This document shows positions 47,363-59,300 of a stretch of DNA of 64,000 bases, piece by piece (position 1 is the first letter of the stretch; each line of letters opens with the position of its first letter). Below the pieces are notes generated by a model, which was not told the origin of the DNA, searched no databases, and saw only the letters and a program-made list of their open reading frames with translations. Location of the stretch: positions 2,604,001-2,668,000 of the forward strand of contig JANCIK010000010.1 of assembly GCA_028532985.1 (NCBI GenBank). Reading direction: 5' to 3'. The stretch is from Stropharia rugosoannulata. Taxonomy: Eukaryota; Basidiomycota; Agaricomycetes; Agaricales; Strophariaceae. A program made the position numbers and the translations under genes.

Positions 47363-49650
47363 ATGACTGGCGCGTCTGTAACTATCACGAAGCACACCAC
47401 GTCGTCGACGCCGGATGTTCACGTTGTTTATATCGTCGACGTGGTTAACAATGGCTCCCCAATCACAATCAGGCGCAGATTCTCTGAGGTATGCAACTGA
47501 ATATGTATTCACGGACATAACTAAAACTTTGCCCAGTTTGCAGCTTTGCACAGTACGTTCTAAAGTCAGGTATTAATTCCTTTCCGTAATTAAATATGCG
47601 ATTGCAGGTGAACTAAAGGACGAGTTTCCATTCCCTGCCAAACGTTTACTGTCGACTAAGCTCTTCCCTTCTGCATGGATCGACGATGCGCTCATTTCAG
47701 AACGTAAAATTGGTCTTGCAGAGTATCTAAGTGCTCTCTTATGGTCCTCAGAGTATCAGAACAGCCATGCTTTGCTGGACTTCCTCAAACGCGATACCGT
47801 GAGCTCAGAGCGAGCAGCCGACTTGGAAGATTACTTACCGTCAACTTTATCTCGCAAGAAGTTGCTCACCATGATGACCAGTGAGATGGGCGATAAAGTA
47901 GATATCAATGGTACTTTCCTGTCCGCTGCTTATTACCCGTCTTGGGCCGCGGAAGACGTTCCTCCTGAGTCAATTGATTATGGAAGATATGACATGATCT
48001 TCTTTGGTGAGCTCTCACTTTGTCACGTATACATATTCTAACAACAATTAGGCTACGCGGCTCCGAATTCTGACTCTACTCTCGACTGGGGATCCGATAC
48101 ACTCCCTGTCTTGAAGCGGGTAATCAAAACTGCAGGTGACGATGGTTCTGGGTCGAAGATCGTTTTAGCAATAGGTGAGCCTGTCGTATTTCTGAGATGA
48201 GTCCATAAGAGTGATGACGTCTGTTCCCCAGGCGGCACGGAAGGCAGTCAATGGTTCAATCATATCTGCTCTAGTCCCACCAATCGAATGACTTTCGTCG
48301 CTGCAGTGGTCACCGCTGTAAATGAACTCGGGCTGGCTGGGGTTTCCATAGATTGGGTACACATGATCGCTTGTTTATCATCATATATGCTAACATTTAT
48401 CGAACAGGAAACCCCCAACTTGACGGCTTTCGGGATCCCACATTCTCCTTCCTTTGCTACGAACTTTTTGAAGCTTCTTAAGGCGTTACGCTCCGCTTTA
48501 GGTAAGGACCGATGAACCGGCCCACTATCTCCTGGAATAATTTCAACTAACAGCCACTTGTTCATTAGGAAATGACAAAGTAATTTCAGCGGCAGTGAGC
48601 CGTGTGCCTTGGCTCGGACCTGAAGGAGATACCTCTCCCGAGGTACCTGAGTTTTCCGAGCAGTTAAGCTATATCAATATAATGTTGGTCCATACAATAC
48701 TGCCAGCGCATATCCGTACTAACTTCGCATAGGAACTACGGGGCTCCGCCTCAGTCATATCCCTCTGCTCACTCCTCTTTAGGTAGGCCTTGTCAGTTTA
48801 CGTCTCTTTCCATTGCTGAACATAGAACTTAGGCTCTGTTGATGATAACATTGACTCTCCCTCAACCGCAGAGGCATCTATATCTGCTTGGGTCGCGTCT
48901 GGGTTTCCAATCTCCAAGGTTAGTCACTCTAGATGATAGCGTGATCAATTTCGGCTCAGCCAAGACATAGATATTGTTAGGCATACCATTATTTGGATAC
49001 GTCTTTGAAAGTGCTAAAACCGGACTGGCATCCGGTGACAATTGGACTAGACTCAAGACCTCGTTCACTGGAACACATAAACAGGTAGCTCCAAATTTTT
49101 CTGCAAATGACGATGGCTCGTCTAGGGGTCTCTCTTTGTGGAAGGGAGTGCAGATTCCCTTTAAGCATATCGTCCTGTCTGGAGCATTGGTAAAACGCTT
49201 TGACGGGAACTATGGCCAGGGCGAGCGCTACACTATGGGCAAGTCACATTAAGCTCTTGTTAATCTGTTGTGCCACTAATAGTACCTACCATCGCAGCTT
49301 GGGATGACGCTAGCTGGACTCCTGTACGTGTCGCTTTCGACAGGGTTCTGATAACCGTCTCTGACTAATTTCAAAAAGTATTTGTTTAACACAGAGGAAC
49401 AGACTCTGGTTGTTTTTGACAGTAAATATATCCCCTTTCCGGTCACCATCTTGTTCATTAATTCGGTCTAGATACGCGTTCAATTGCAGCAAAAGTCCAT
49501 TTCGCAAAAGCTAAGGGCTTAGCAGGGTGCTGCACCTGGTCTCTCGATCAGGTATGATTCAAGGTATCCATGCAAGTCCAGCACTGATATCTTCTATAGG
49601 ACGATGGGTATAGCCTTCAGGATGTCATTCTAGCTGTTAGCGGCAAGTAG
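47363..49650 (+). CDS. PX domain-GH18 fusion, copy B, degenerate active site
   Basis: Same architecture as copies A and C. The PX part shows HTTSSTPDVHVVYIVDVV, IRRRFSE, FAALHSELKDEFPFPAKR and ERKIGLAEYLSALL. The GH18 part starts AAYYPSWAAEDVPPESIDYG. Splicing through to TAG at 49648-49650 is possible in frame with no stop, so the gene is not an obvious pseudogene. The active-site motif reads AGVSIDWE instead of DGIDIDWE: the first two aspartates are Ala and Ser, while the last Asp and the catalytic Glu stay. The conserved SxGGW is AIGGTEG, and MNYD is NYGAPP. The substrate-cleft tail (FDGNYGQGERYTMAWDDASW, CTWSLDQ) is partly kept. I infer weak or no hydrolysis, perhaps carbohydrate binding only. 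The start is chosen by alignment; an in-frame ATG at 47327 would add 12 residues. Copy C follows 506 bp downstream. Confidence 0.87.
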
Positions 49651-50156
49651 AGCTGGCGTACTTATAATCGGGCGACACGCCGGTGATGATTAACGGACAA
49701 GCATTTTAACCTTATCTGACGACTATTGAATGAAAGTGACACGCATGTGCTATACTTATGAATATAACGAGGCTCCTTCGACTGTATGCCAATATAGATT
49801 CTATTTAGTCCCAAAGCAAGTGTGAGCTGGCAGTTTCGACGCCAGTGCTCCACAGTAGCTAGAAATTCATCGGCTTCTATGTTGCACTGCGTCGATAAAG
49901 AAATGCGGCCAAAGTATATTTGCCCCATGGTCACCGTGTCCCTCCTCTTGCAGCGCAGCATACAACCAAAATGGACTAGTCCCAAAGGGGCAAGGTCAGT
50001 TGAAAAGGCGCTGGTTTCCAAATCAGGCTATGAAGTTGCCTCTTCTGCTGTCAAAACAAAGAAATACAAAGCTATGGCTACACGTATATAGTGCACCCCC
50101 CATAAATATGCCACCATTCAAACCAGTTTCTTATCTTCGCCTCCACACGTCTTACA
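49651..50156. other. Spacer between tandem PX-GH18 genes
   Basis: 506 bp between copy B and copy C on the same strand. It holds the 3' UTR of B and the promoter of C. No gene recognised. Confidence 0.5.
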
Positions 50157-52377
50157 ATGGAGTCACCTATCGCTTCAGTATCCATCGTCGGCCACACTAC
50201 GGCCTCGACGCCGTACCCACCCTATATCTTGTACATTGTCAAGGTTTACCGAGAAGACAATACTGCTTACGACGTTCTTCGTCGTTACTCTCAGGTGAGT
50301 TTCTATGCGCATATATTCACTCAAACTCTCACATTCTCGATGATAAGTTTGCTGCTTTGAGAGATACTCTGGGTAGTGTCTTCCCGTTTCCACCAAAACG
50401 TGCTATGGCTTCCTCCGTGCTCCCCTTTTCCTGGGTCGACGATGAACTGATCTCAGAGCGCAAAAACGGACTTCAGATGTACTTGAATAACGCATTGCAC
50501 GACTTGCAGCTTTGCTATCATCCGGCCCTTCTCGCTTTCTTGGCTCCCGAGAAGACGGAGAAAGAACATACGCTCATGCGTGAGGAATATATGATTAAAG
50601 CTGGACAGACCGAGAGAGGGTATACAGCTGCGTCTTACTATCCGTCCTGGGCGTCAGGTACTCTCCCACCAAAGTCCATCGACTTCAAGAAATTTGATGT
50701 TATCTTCTTCGGTGAGCATGGGCAAACGTCGGTTCTTTGAAGTTGTTTATATTAAATTATTCGGCTTGCAGCTTTCGTCACACCAAATGGAGTAGCTGGT
50801 ATTGACTGGGACAACGGGAGCCAGAATGTGTTGAAGTCTCTTGTGTCTAGTGCGCGCAACAGCGGCAGTGGAACAAAGATCGTGCTTTCAGTCGGTGAGT
50901 TAATTATTCGACCATTTTTCATCTTGTCCAACGCATATGTATATATATACCGGAAATACTAGGTGGCTGGTCTGGTAGTCATTGGTTCAGTCAAGCGATG
51001 TCAACCCAAAGCAACCGTGGAAAGTTGGTAAACACTTTATCAGAAACGGTGAATTCCTATGACCTGGATGGTAAGGCTTTACAAACTGTCAAAGAGCTTC
51101 CAAATTAAATTAAATCCGAATCCTTAGGCATTGATATTGATTGGGTACAACAATTCTATACCTCTTATTCTGCGGGGCCGTACTTAGACTCGTTGATAGG
51201 AATACCCCAACTCTTCCGGAGCTGGAAACCCTCATTCTTCTGCCGACGCTGCAAATCTCTTGAAATTTTTTGAGGCGTTAAGAAACGCTTTAGGCAAGTG
51301 GTACTGTTTACTTTGCGGCTGCGGGCGCATTAAGATGCTATATTATATTAGGCACGGATAAGATCATATCAGCTGCAGTCACTCAACTGCCGTGGGTAGG
51401 ACCCAATGGTTCACCACTCACAGATGTCTCCGAATACGCAAAGTACATGACTTTTGTTAATATCATGCAAGTGCTCTTACGCTCTATCTTCTATGACCAC
51501 CATTATGCTGATACATGCCTTATCAGGAACTACGATGTGTTTGACTCTTCTGAACATCCTGGCCCAAACGCTCCATTAGGTGAGCATTAATTCGATATAT
51601 TCACGTAACACTGCTATCGTCGACTTACCGTTGTTGAAGGGGATCTATGCAAGACAAGTACTCAGCCGCACGCTAATGCACAGGCCGCGTTGACTCAATG
51701 GACAAAGGCTGGCATGCCTGCTTCTAAACTTCTTCTGGGCCTAGCTCTTTACGGATATGTTTCGAAAAGCAGTGACAAGAAGCTTTCCGGAAGCTTTGTT
51801 TCTACTAATATTAGAGAGTCACCATTTGCCATGGGTATGCATCGACGCAATAATTTACAGGGAGAGGCAAGAACATTAGCCGCGCCGAAAGTGGGCGACC
51901 TTAGTAGCATGTGGGGCCAGCAAATACCCTTTGCACAGCTTGTTTCAATGGGCGCTCTCGTTAAAAATAAGGATGGCAACTATGTTGGGCAGAACGGATA
52001 TGTTACAGGTGCGTCGCGACACGCGGCTCAGAATTAGGCTTCGAGCACTCACGATTAGAATCGTTTAGGATGGGATAATTGTAGCGATACTCCGGTTAGT
52101 TAATGTTTGAGCTCGAGCGCCGACTTTTCTTTAAAAAAAGCCTCGAATGCAGTATATTTACAACTCGGAGCGGACGACCGTCGTCAGTTATGATGATACT
52201 TACAGCATCGCAGACAAAACGAAATTTGCAAAGACATCTGGGATGGCAGGATGCTTTACCTGGTCAATGGATCAGGTATGTTTCAACAAGAGAAAAGAGG
52301 TTCGGCTAACTATATCTTGCCGAAAGGACGACGGTGTCACTCTGCAAAATATTATTCTGGCGAACTTACAGAAGTAG
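50157..52377 (+). CDS. PX domain-GH18 chitinase fusion, copy C
   Basis: Starts MESPIASVSIVGHTTASTPY. The PX part reads YILYIVKVYRED, VLRRYSQ, FAALRDTLGSVFPFPPKRA and ERKNGLQMYLNNAL. GH18 begins SYYPSWASGTLPPKSIDFK. The active site is complete: SVGGWSGSHWFSQA, DGIDIDWE with EYPNSSGAGNPHSSADA, MNYDVFDSS, ALYGYVSKSSDKKL, DGNYVGQNGYVTGWDNCSD and TWSMDQ. It ends NIILANLQK at 52377. Two introns present in A and B are absent here (inside FxxLH of the PX domain and at YD|DT near the C-terminus). The intron after RNALG has a GC donor (TTAG|GCAAGT near 51294), as in copy A; copy B has GT. No signal peptide is present. Probably an active, membrane-recruited GH18 enzyme, by inference. Confidence 0.9.
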
Positions 52378-53427
52378 GCTATGTTTTGTCTTTGTCACCT
52401 AGCTTGGAACTTTGGACTGTATAAAGATTAGATCGTTGTATTAATAAAGAACTTTACGATGCCTGTAAGATCTTGTACTCAAACTTCTTTGAGATAGAAG
52501 TACGAAATTCATGTTATGCCTTACAACTTGCTCACACCCCGGTCGGCGGTCATTCAATCATCTTCAAGTCAGGGACGGAGGTGATACGTTTTTGAGGGCA
52601 GAACACAGTTATAATAAGCATACGCGATCTAGCCCAGGATGATTATGGACACGGTGTTTTGTACAATATGGGTTAGAAGGCCCCGCGACTCGGGAAGGTG
52701 CAGAGTGGGCTGCTGTTGACAGTTCAAGCTTCAAGGGCAAGGGACCGGGACCCGGGTGTCGGTCTCCGGATGCCGGGCCGCCTAAGCTCATGTGATCAAC
52801 AGAATGAATGTGAAACAAAGCTTTACAAACTCGAGCAAACATTCTACAGGCTTCTATTTCTTCTTAGACCGAAAGAAAGCAAATGGTAAACAGGTCAGAA
52901 TCAAAGCGTAAAGCTGATAGAAAATCTTCAATGCATCTGGTTGAACCGTCCAATGGGCTCAATCAAAGGCAGGACCTTGAAATGCCTGATCAAGCTGAGA
53001 TCAAGCCGTGACAAGTCAGGTGAGATGGTCGGCTGATCTCGGTGGCGTGAGAATTTCGTGATTTGTTGATGACTTGCCAGGTCACTGGGTTTCTGATCAC
53101 GACAATCGTGACTTTCACGCCCCCCCATCTCCCAATATCCCCCTCTCTCAGCCCGCCCCTCGCTAGCCCTCCCCGCTGCGTCCTCCAACACCGAAGACGT
53201 CAAGCAGCTGAGGAAACAGCAATATAGCAATTTTCTCATAATTGTCCGATTTTTCCCGGCACCGTAAATCATCAACATAGCTGAGAGCGTTCCCGTATCG
53301 CTGCATTGTTAGCATCGACCACCTTCCGACAACCAGCAGCCATATAATCCTTTGGACAGACCAAAGTGACCTGTCTGTGCTCCGCCTGAGATCACCCATA
53401 TCTCATCTTCCGCACCCCAACTTCGCA
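52378..53427. other. Intergenic region upstream of the bHLH gene
   Basis: 1.05 kb. A 116-codon minus-strand frame at 52928-53278 lies in a pyrimidine-rich 5' region and has no family likeness. The promoter of the bHLH gene is expected here. Confidence 0.45.
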
Positions 53428-54989
53428 ATGGCACCCGCTACTCCTGCAAATCACGATCCTGCACTCTCTCACGCAGCCCCTGCTGCCCCTGCATCGCAGC
53501 CAGCTCAACCGGCGGCAGGCCTCAACAACAACCTCTCCACTGCGGACCTCTCCAGCATGCATCTCAACGGGCTCGATCAGAACCAAATCATGAACCTGCT
53601 GCGCTCTTTGCCCGGGGTCTTCACAAAGGTGAGCTTTCTTTCATGCTGCGCTGTGCGTCGTGGGTATTCCTCGGTGCCCGGGCTCCCCCTGGTGCTGGTG
53701 CTGCTCAGGATGGTCGTGGATGATGGTCAAGCAACTGCAGGACGGCCGACGTTAATTAATCCACACGTGACTGTTGCGACGAAGAGCACGAGCGCGTCTG
53801 ACGCAGTCACGGGGAGCATCATATGTCTTTGTCTGGTACCGCCTTGGGAGGGTGTCCTTCGGGGGTAGGAGAGCTGCGAAGGACGAGCTCAGGATGGGAT
53901 TGCCCAATTTCACCTTCGAAATCTGTGCATAATGTTTGAGACGTCCAATGTCTCACATGGTCCTGCTCCGACTGCGTCTTCCCCCTCCGCACGATGCTCT
54001 CAATATTCTTAGCTTTCTTCGTTCCTTTTCCTGTCTGTTGTTCGACCACTGACATCTTCTTTGCCTATTGCTAGCTTACGGAAGGGCAAGCTACACCTAA
54101 AGAAGATGCCGCGCAGACGTTGTCCAACTTAGCCCAAGCCCCGCCTCCCTTCGGGGCCCCGCATATGCCCGTACACTACCCGCCCACTGCTCCTGGGCTT
54201 CCAGGAATAAACGACCCCGGCCCGTCTTCTCACCCCCGTGGACCACCTAACTTGGGCCAGCTGAGCGCCGTCGCTACCATGCAAGCGGCTCCGGTTAATG
54301 TCCAGCATCCACCACAGCAAGCTGCCCCGCGTCCGGAAGACAACGGGGCCGAGGGAACAATCAGTGCGAGCCCATCGACAAAAGAAGGAGAGGCGCAGGG
54401 CGACCAGGGTCAGGCACCCGCACCCGCGCCCACTTCTGGCCGGCGAGGTGGCCGAACAGCGGCAATGGGCAGTGACGAGTGGAGTAGACAAAGGAAGGAC
54501 AACCATGTGCGTTATTATTATTTTCACTACAAGAAAGATTTTTTTGATAGGTTTGAATAGAAAGAGGTAGAGCGTCGCCGCCGTGGCAATATTAACGATG
54601 GCATAAATGAGCTTGGGCGTATAGTCCCGTCCGGGTCAGGCGAGAAGGCGAAGGGCGCCATCCTCTCGCGCGCGGTGCAGTATATTCACCACCTCAAGGA
54701 GAATGAGGCACGCAACATCGAGAAATGGACACTCGAGAAGCTGCTTATGGACCAAGCAATGGGCGACCTCCAGGCCCAGCTCGAGGAGATCAAGCGCTTG
54801 TGGGAGGAAGAGCGCATGGCGCGCACGCGGCTGGAGGCCGAGCTCGAGGTACTCAGAAGTATGAACGGCATCAGCGGACAGAGCAGTGCAGGAAAGGAAG
54901 AAGCGGGCACCAAGAGGAGAACCGAAGACGGTTCAGAAGCCCAGGAATCACAGGAAGAGAGAGATGGCAAGAGGCAGAGGACGGAGTGA
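53428..54989 (+). CDS. bHLH-leucine-zipper transcription factor, CBF1-like
   Basis: E-box binding factor of the Cbf1/USF type. Yeast Cbf1 binds CACGTG at centromeres and sulfur-amino-acid genes. Three exons (53428-53628, 54075-54506, 54561-54989) join to 353 residues. The first 200 residues are Ala/Pro/Gln-rich with LDQNQIMNLLRSLPGVF, a possible short activator helix. The basic region is RKDNHKEVERRRRGNINDGI, with the E-box-reading H-E-R residues intact. Helix 2 follows (KGAILSRAVQYIHHLKENE), then a heptad region (KLLMDQAMGDLQAQLEEIK and ARTRLEAELEVL) suited to dimerisation. The C-terminus is acidic/basic mixed (KRRTEDGSEAQESQEERDGK). An intron splits the basic region between DNH and KEVERRRR. 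Intron 1 is unusually long for this window (445 bp). Confidence 0.93.
53764..53771 (+). promoter_or_regulatory. Perfect Cbf1-type E-box inside the gene's own first intron
   Basis: CACGTGAC, the complement of the yeast Cbf1 consensus (A/G)TCACGTG, lies in the long first intron of the CBF1-like gene. Self-regulation is possible, but a 6-bp palindrome is expected by chance about once in 4 kb. Confidence 0.35.
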
Positions 54990-56376
54990 AGAAGTATACA
55001 CATGTTTGCTTTTCTCATTGTCCGCGTCTTTTGAGTATCGCCAGCTTGTCCGCTGTCTTTTACCTTCTTGTTTATATTCTTCTTCTTGATTGACTTATTC
55101 ATTTCTGAGGGTGTCTATGCTCCAACATTTTACCCTGTGGGTTGGTCCCCCTCATTGACCACCTCTGTCCACAGTTCCAAGTTAACCTCGCCTCTTCCTA
55201 CATCTCTTCTCGTACGCTACAGTTGCCGCTGTAGATAAAGTATGTCTCAGTATTTGTGTCTTCATTGTATATGTGTATTCTTCGCGCCGTTCCTGTGAAC
55301 CATTGAATGTATTTATTTCTGATCATATGTTATGCAATGAGTCGAAAGACTCTGAGAAGTCAATTGACATGACATCGTCTATTTTGGATCGATGGCTTCT
55401 CTGTCAGGTTATAAATAGTCTGGAGACGCGATACAAATCTACTGAAAAGTAATAATTGATGAAGACTGAAACAGAGACTGAAGGCCTGGTTTATAAAGAA
55501 ATAGTGATGATACACAACACGTAGAAGTGCGGAGCACCCAGCTCAGGTCCGTAACAATTACTTTGCGCCGCAGTCGTTTGATTGTGGAAGATATATTGGG
55601 TTTGTAGTAAGACTCGAATATGAGATAGATAGATAGGCTACAAAACGGGAGAAGATTTTAATGTTGGATGTCTCGTAAGGTCGATGATTAGCTGCAAAGC
55701 ACCGGCCGAAATAAACGCCCGTTTGTCTGCTATTCCCCGTCCACAGATTGTGATAACTGCAACGCAAGCTGAAGATCTTGCGTCTCGAGTTATTTTTGGG
55801 GTATGTCGCACAAAAAAAAAACGTAGCCTGCAGATCGTACGAAGGGGCTTGCATGAACTTTGAGGACAAAAGTAGAGCAGAGTCATTGGATTTCTAGTAG
55901 TTGCTTCACAGACGAATTTTTGTGAACATTGGAGGGGGATTGTCTGAAAACAAATTTTAAATATGCATATTTAGGGCCGGTTGTTGCCTTATCAGTTGTT
56001 GGAGTTGATCGAATTCAAGTGCCTCAAATAGCCCAGAGAACCAAAACATAGCATGACAGCATCCTTGCCTCCGTACATCTTCGTCATACTCTATATACGA
56101 CGCTAGGTACACAGTGTCAGAATCATATATTTGCCTACTGCAGTCTTCCAGTGTCGTGCTCAGTACCTCAGGCGCATAAAAGCTTATCTGACTGGCGGCG
56201 TCGGGCCGAAATATATATGCCGCTGTTTGCCAATTGCCTCGATGGCCCGCGCGCCGCACGCACATGAAGGGCTCGCAAACAGCCCGAATATTTGCAAATA
56301 TAATTTCAGGGGCCAGCGCATTTGAGCCGCGCCACGCCTTCAACTAGGCCTCCCGTCTTTCACCGCGACTAATCAG
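54990..56376. other. Intergenic region
   Basis: 1.39 kb between the bHLH gene and CHO2. 3' UTR of the former up to about 55300. A 128-codon minus-strand frame (55957-56343) with ATG lies next to the CHO2 start; it has no likeness I know and may be chance. Confidence 0.45.
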
Positions 56377-59300
56377 ATGTCTGCGCCTGAAGGATTTTTG
56401 CGCCAGCGCAAGCCCCCTGGCTCATCCGCAACTGCAAGTATTGCAGACCCAGCGATCGCTGGCGACTCGTCGTCGGCGGCCGAAAGTCCTGCGTTCACAG
56501 AGCATAAGGACAAAAGCAGCGAGGAGGTTGTTTGGGGAAAGACGCCAGGTGGCGAAGGTGCGCGCCGCGGATAGGTTATGTATGACGTGGCTCTGTACTA
56601 AAACCTTCTCATTCAAGTTTTCCGCGTGCCCACGACGCATGATGTTCTTACAACGTTGTTCCATCCTGGGTACCGAAAGAGTCACTTGGACCTGTTGAAC
56701 CTTGGCCTGCTGGCTTTCCAAATCGTACTGTTCCTCGTCTTGTCACGTCGTGCGGCGCAGATATTATTTTTCTTCTATTTTGCCTTTTGGCGCGCGGCAT
56801 ATGATGGTGGTCTGGGGTGGGTGCTCACGAAGCAAAGCAAGAAGAAGTGGATTGTTAGGGAGGTTCAGCGCCTTGGATGGCTTGATGAGAAACGCCATCC
56901 GGCGATGCGTGCATGGATTAAGAAAGAACTCGCGGACAAAATGGGCAAGGATTATTCTTTCGACGTGAGTCACAGAGAAAACTCGTAATTGTAATTGTAA
57001 CTTTGCGTTCAAGGGTGCTGACCCAATCGTCTGCTGCAGGAACTTCCCGTCGAGTATAACACTTGGCTCCTATTTCGCCAGGTTGTGGATGTCATTCTCG
57101 TAAAGTGCGTACTGCTTACGGGTGGAGTATATGCGAATACCAAACTTACACACTAATCTCCGGCCACAGCGACTTTTTGTCATATTGTATGTTTGCGTTC
57201 TCTTGCTTCCGTGTGCCAGAAGATCTATCGGTCGCTGTCCATATAATGAGGTACCCGTGGAACTTACTGCCTAAGATGGTTTTTAATATGTCTAATTGAC
57301 AGATGGCTTGGGGGAATCGCGCTTATTGCATTCAATCTATGGGTTAAGACCGAGGCGCATAATGTTGTCAAAGATTATGGGTGGTACTGGGGTGATTGCT
57401 TTTTCCAACGTGGCGCCTTGGTATTTGATGGCGTCTTTGAGTTGGCCCCTCATCCTATGTACTCCGTTGGTAAGTTTCGCAATTCTCCTAGATTCCGTAA
57501 AGAGATTGGTGTGCTCGACTCACTGGTATATCGTTATTCATTTTTTAGGTTATGCCGGCTACTACGGTCTATCCCTCATTGTTGGAAGCTATGCAGTGCT
57601 CTTCATCAGCCTTGCTGGACACGCCGCGCAATTCGCATTCCTCATCTTCTTCGAAAATCCCCGTAAGTACAGTGCTCCATATCCGCAGCAAGGGCGGTAC
57701 TTACAATGATATGGACCTCCAGACATTGAGCGGTTGTATGGGCAACGTAAAGCCATCGGAAAGCGCACACCCATTGTGTCGGCTCAAGCGAAAGCTACAA
57801 GCAGTTCATCTTCGGCGCCAGCACTGAATGAAATTCCATCTGGAGCTGAAACGGCGCTGTCTGAGCTGTCGACCCCTGGCAATACAGAGGCTGATACGGC
57901 TACCGAGACAGAGCTCGAAACCGAGGTTGATGACGATGTTACTCCGAATACCAGTGCCTACCACAGTAGGGCGAAGAGGCGCTCGAGGCAGATATCCCCT
58001 TCACAGAACGATAGCGTGTCTTCAAATGGCGGGACTCATGCACCTACTCACAAACAAAAAGCAATCTCCCAGCATGACCTTTTCAACAAGTATTTCAGGC
58101 GCGATGCTGTGGTGTTCCGTAACCTCGATCTCTTGAGGTACGTGTTTAGCTTGACCGCATAGTCATCCCTTTTACTCAACTGCTATTGGCTGTCAAGGGC
58201 AACTGACGCCATGCTTGCATTGGTGGTATTCTACGGTCTTGCCTTCGTTCTTCTTCCTTCCCTTTCACCCAAAGGCTACCTCACCCTTCACTTTGTTCAC
58301 GCTCTTATCTGGTGTATTATTCACTATTTCGGGTTGGGACTTTTACTTCGGGAGCAAAGCGATAACAAATTCTTTGTTCGCCATTACTTGAAGCATTACC
58401 ACTATGATTATGCACAAAGTGATCGTGGTCAAAATGCAATTATCGAGGCTTTCTCAAACTGGAAGGCCATTTATAACTTGAGCATGTGCATGACTTACGG
58501 TCGGTATAAATAATTTTTCATCGCTCTCCACATATGAATATTAATTAACATATGACTGGAAATTAGTTTCATGTGTCGGTGTTGCATGGAAAGCCTACAA
58601 TCTCCCGAACAACTGGACGGTCGGCAATGAACTTCTCCGACATACTCTGGGTCTGGTAAGCGCCTTCATGAACATTATGCCACAACCAATTAATCGCATT
58701 AATCTGTCAGATTCTAATTGCTCTACATGTGTGGGCGACAATGGAATCTTATGAAGTCCTTGGTGTTTTCGGTAAGGTTATGTCTGAGGGTTGATGCACC
58801 GCGTATGCTTACTTTATGTCGACCGTTAGGCTGGTTTTTCGGCGACTTCTTCATGGAGGAATTCCCGACCCACCTTGAATACACTGGTATTTATCGGTGA
58901 GTCAATGGGCGGCGATCACGTCGTACACCACGGTGGCAATATGGATGTTGATCATATCCGTCAACGTAGATACTTGAATAACCCTGAGGCGATGGGTGGA
59001 GCCGCCTACTTCGGGCTCGCACTCATTAGTGGCAGTAAGCTTGTCCTGTCACTGGCCGTGATCCGCCACCTTGCGAACTGGTGGTTCCTTAGCAGTGTCG
59101 AGCAGTGCGTACCTTTCATCGCCTTTCCCGCGAAACAGTGTTCTCACCATTGTTACGGCCGTGACCGACGTCCCTGCTCTGTTACATTGCCCTTGACACA
59201 GCCCGCATATGCGCAAGCTTTATGGAGATTCGTTGCGCAAGGACGCAGGGTTCGTCAAAGTTATGAAAAATGTGGCGAGCAAAAATGCGCGCATTCTAGA

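Noticed and set aside
52928..53278. 116-codon minus-strand frame
   Set aside because: Its composition reflects a pyrimidine-rich promoter on the other strand; no family likeness.
55957..56343. 128-codon minus-strand frame beside CHO2
   Set aside because: It has a possible ATG but no recognisable motif and sits in the CHO2 promoter region. Kept only as a note in the gap entry.
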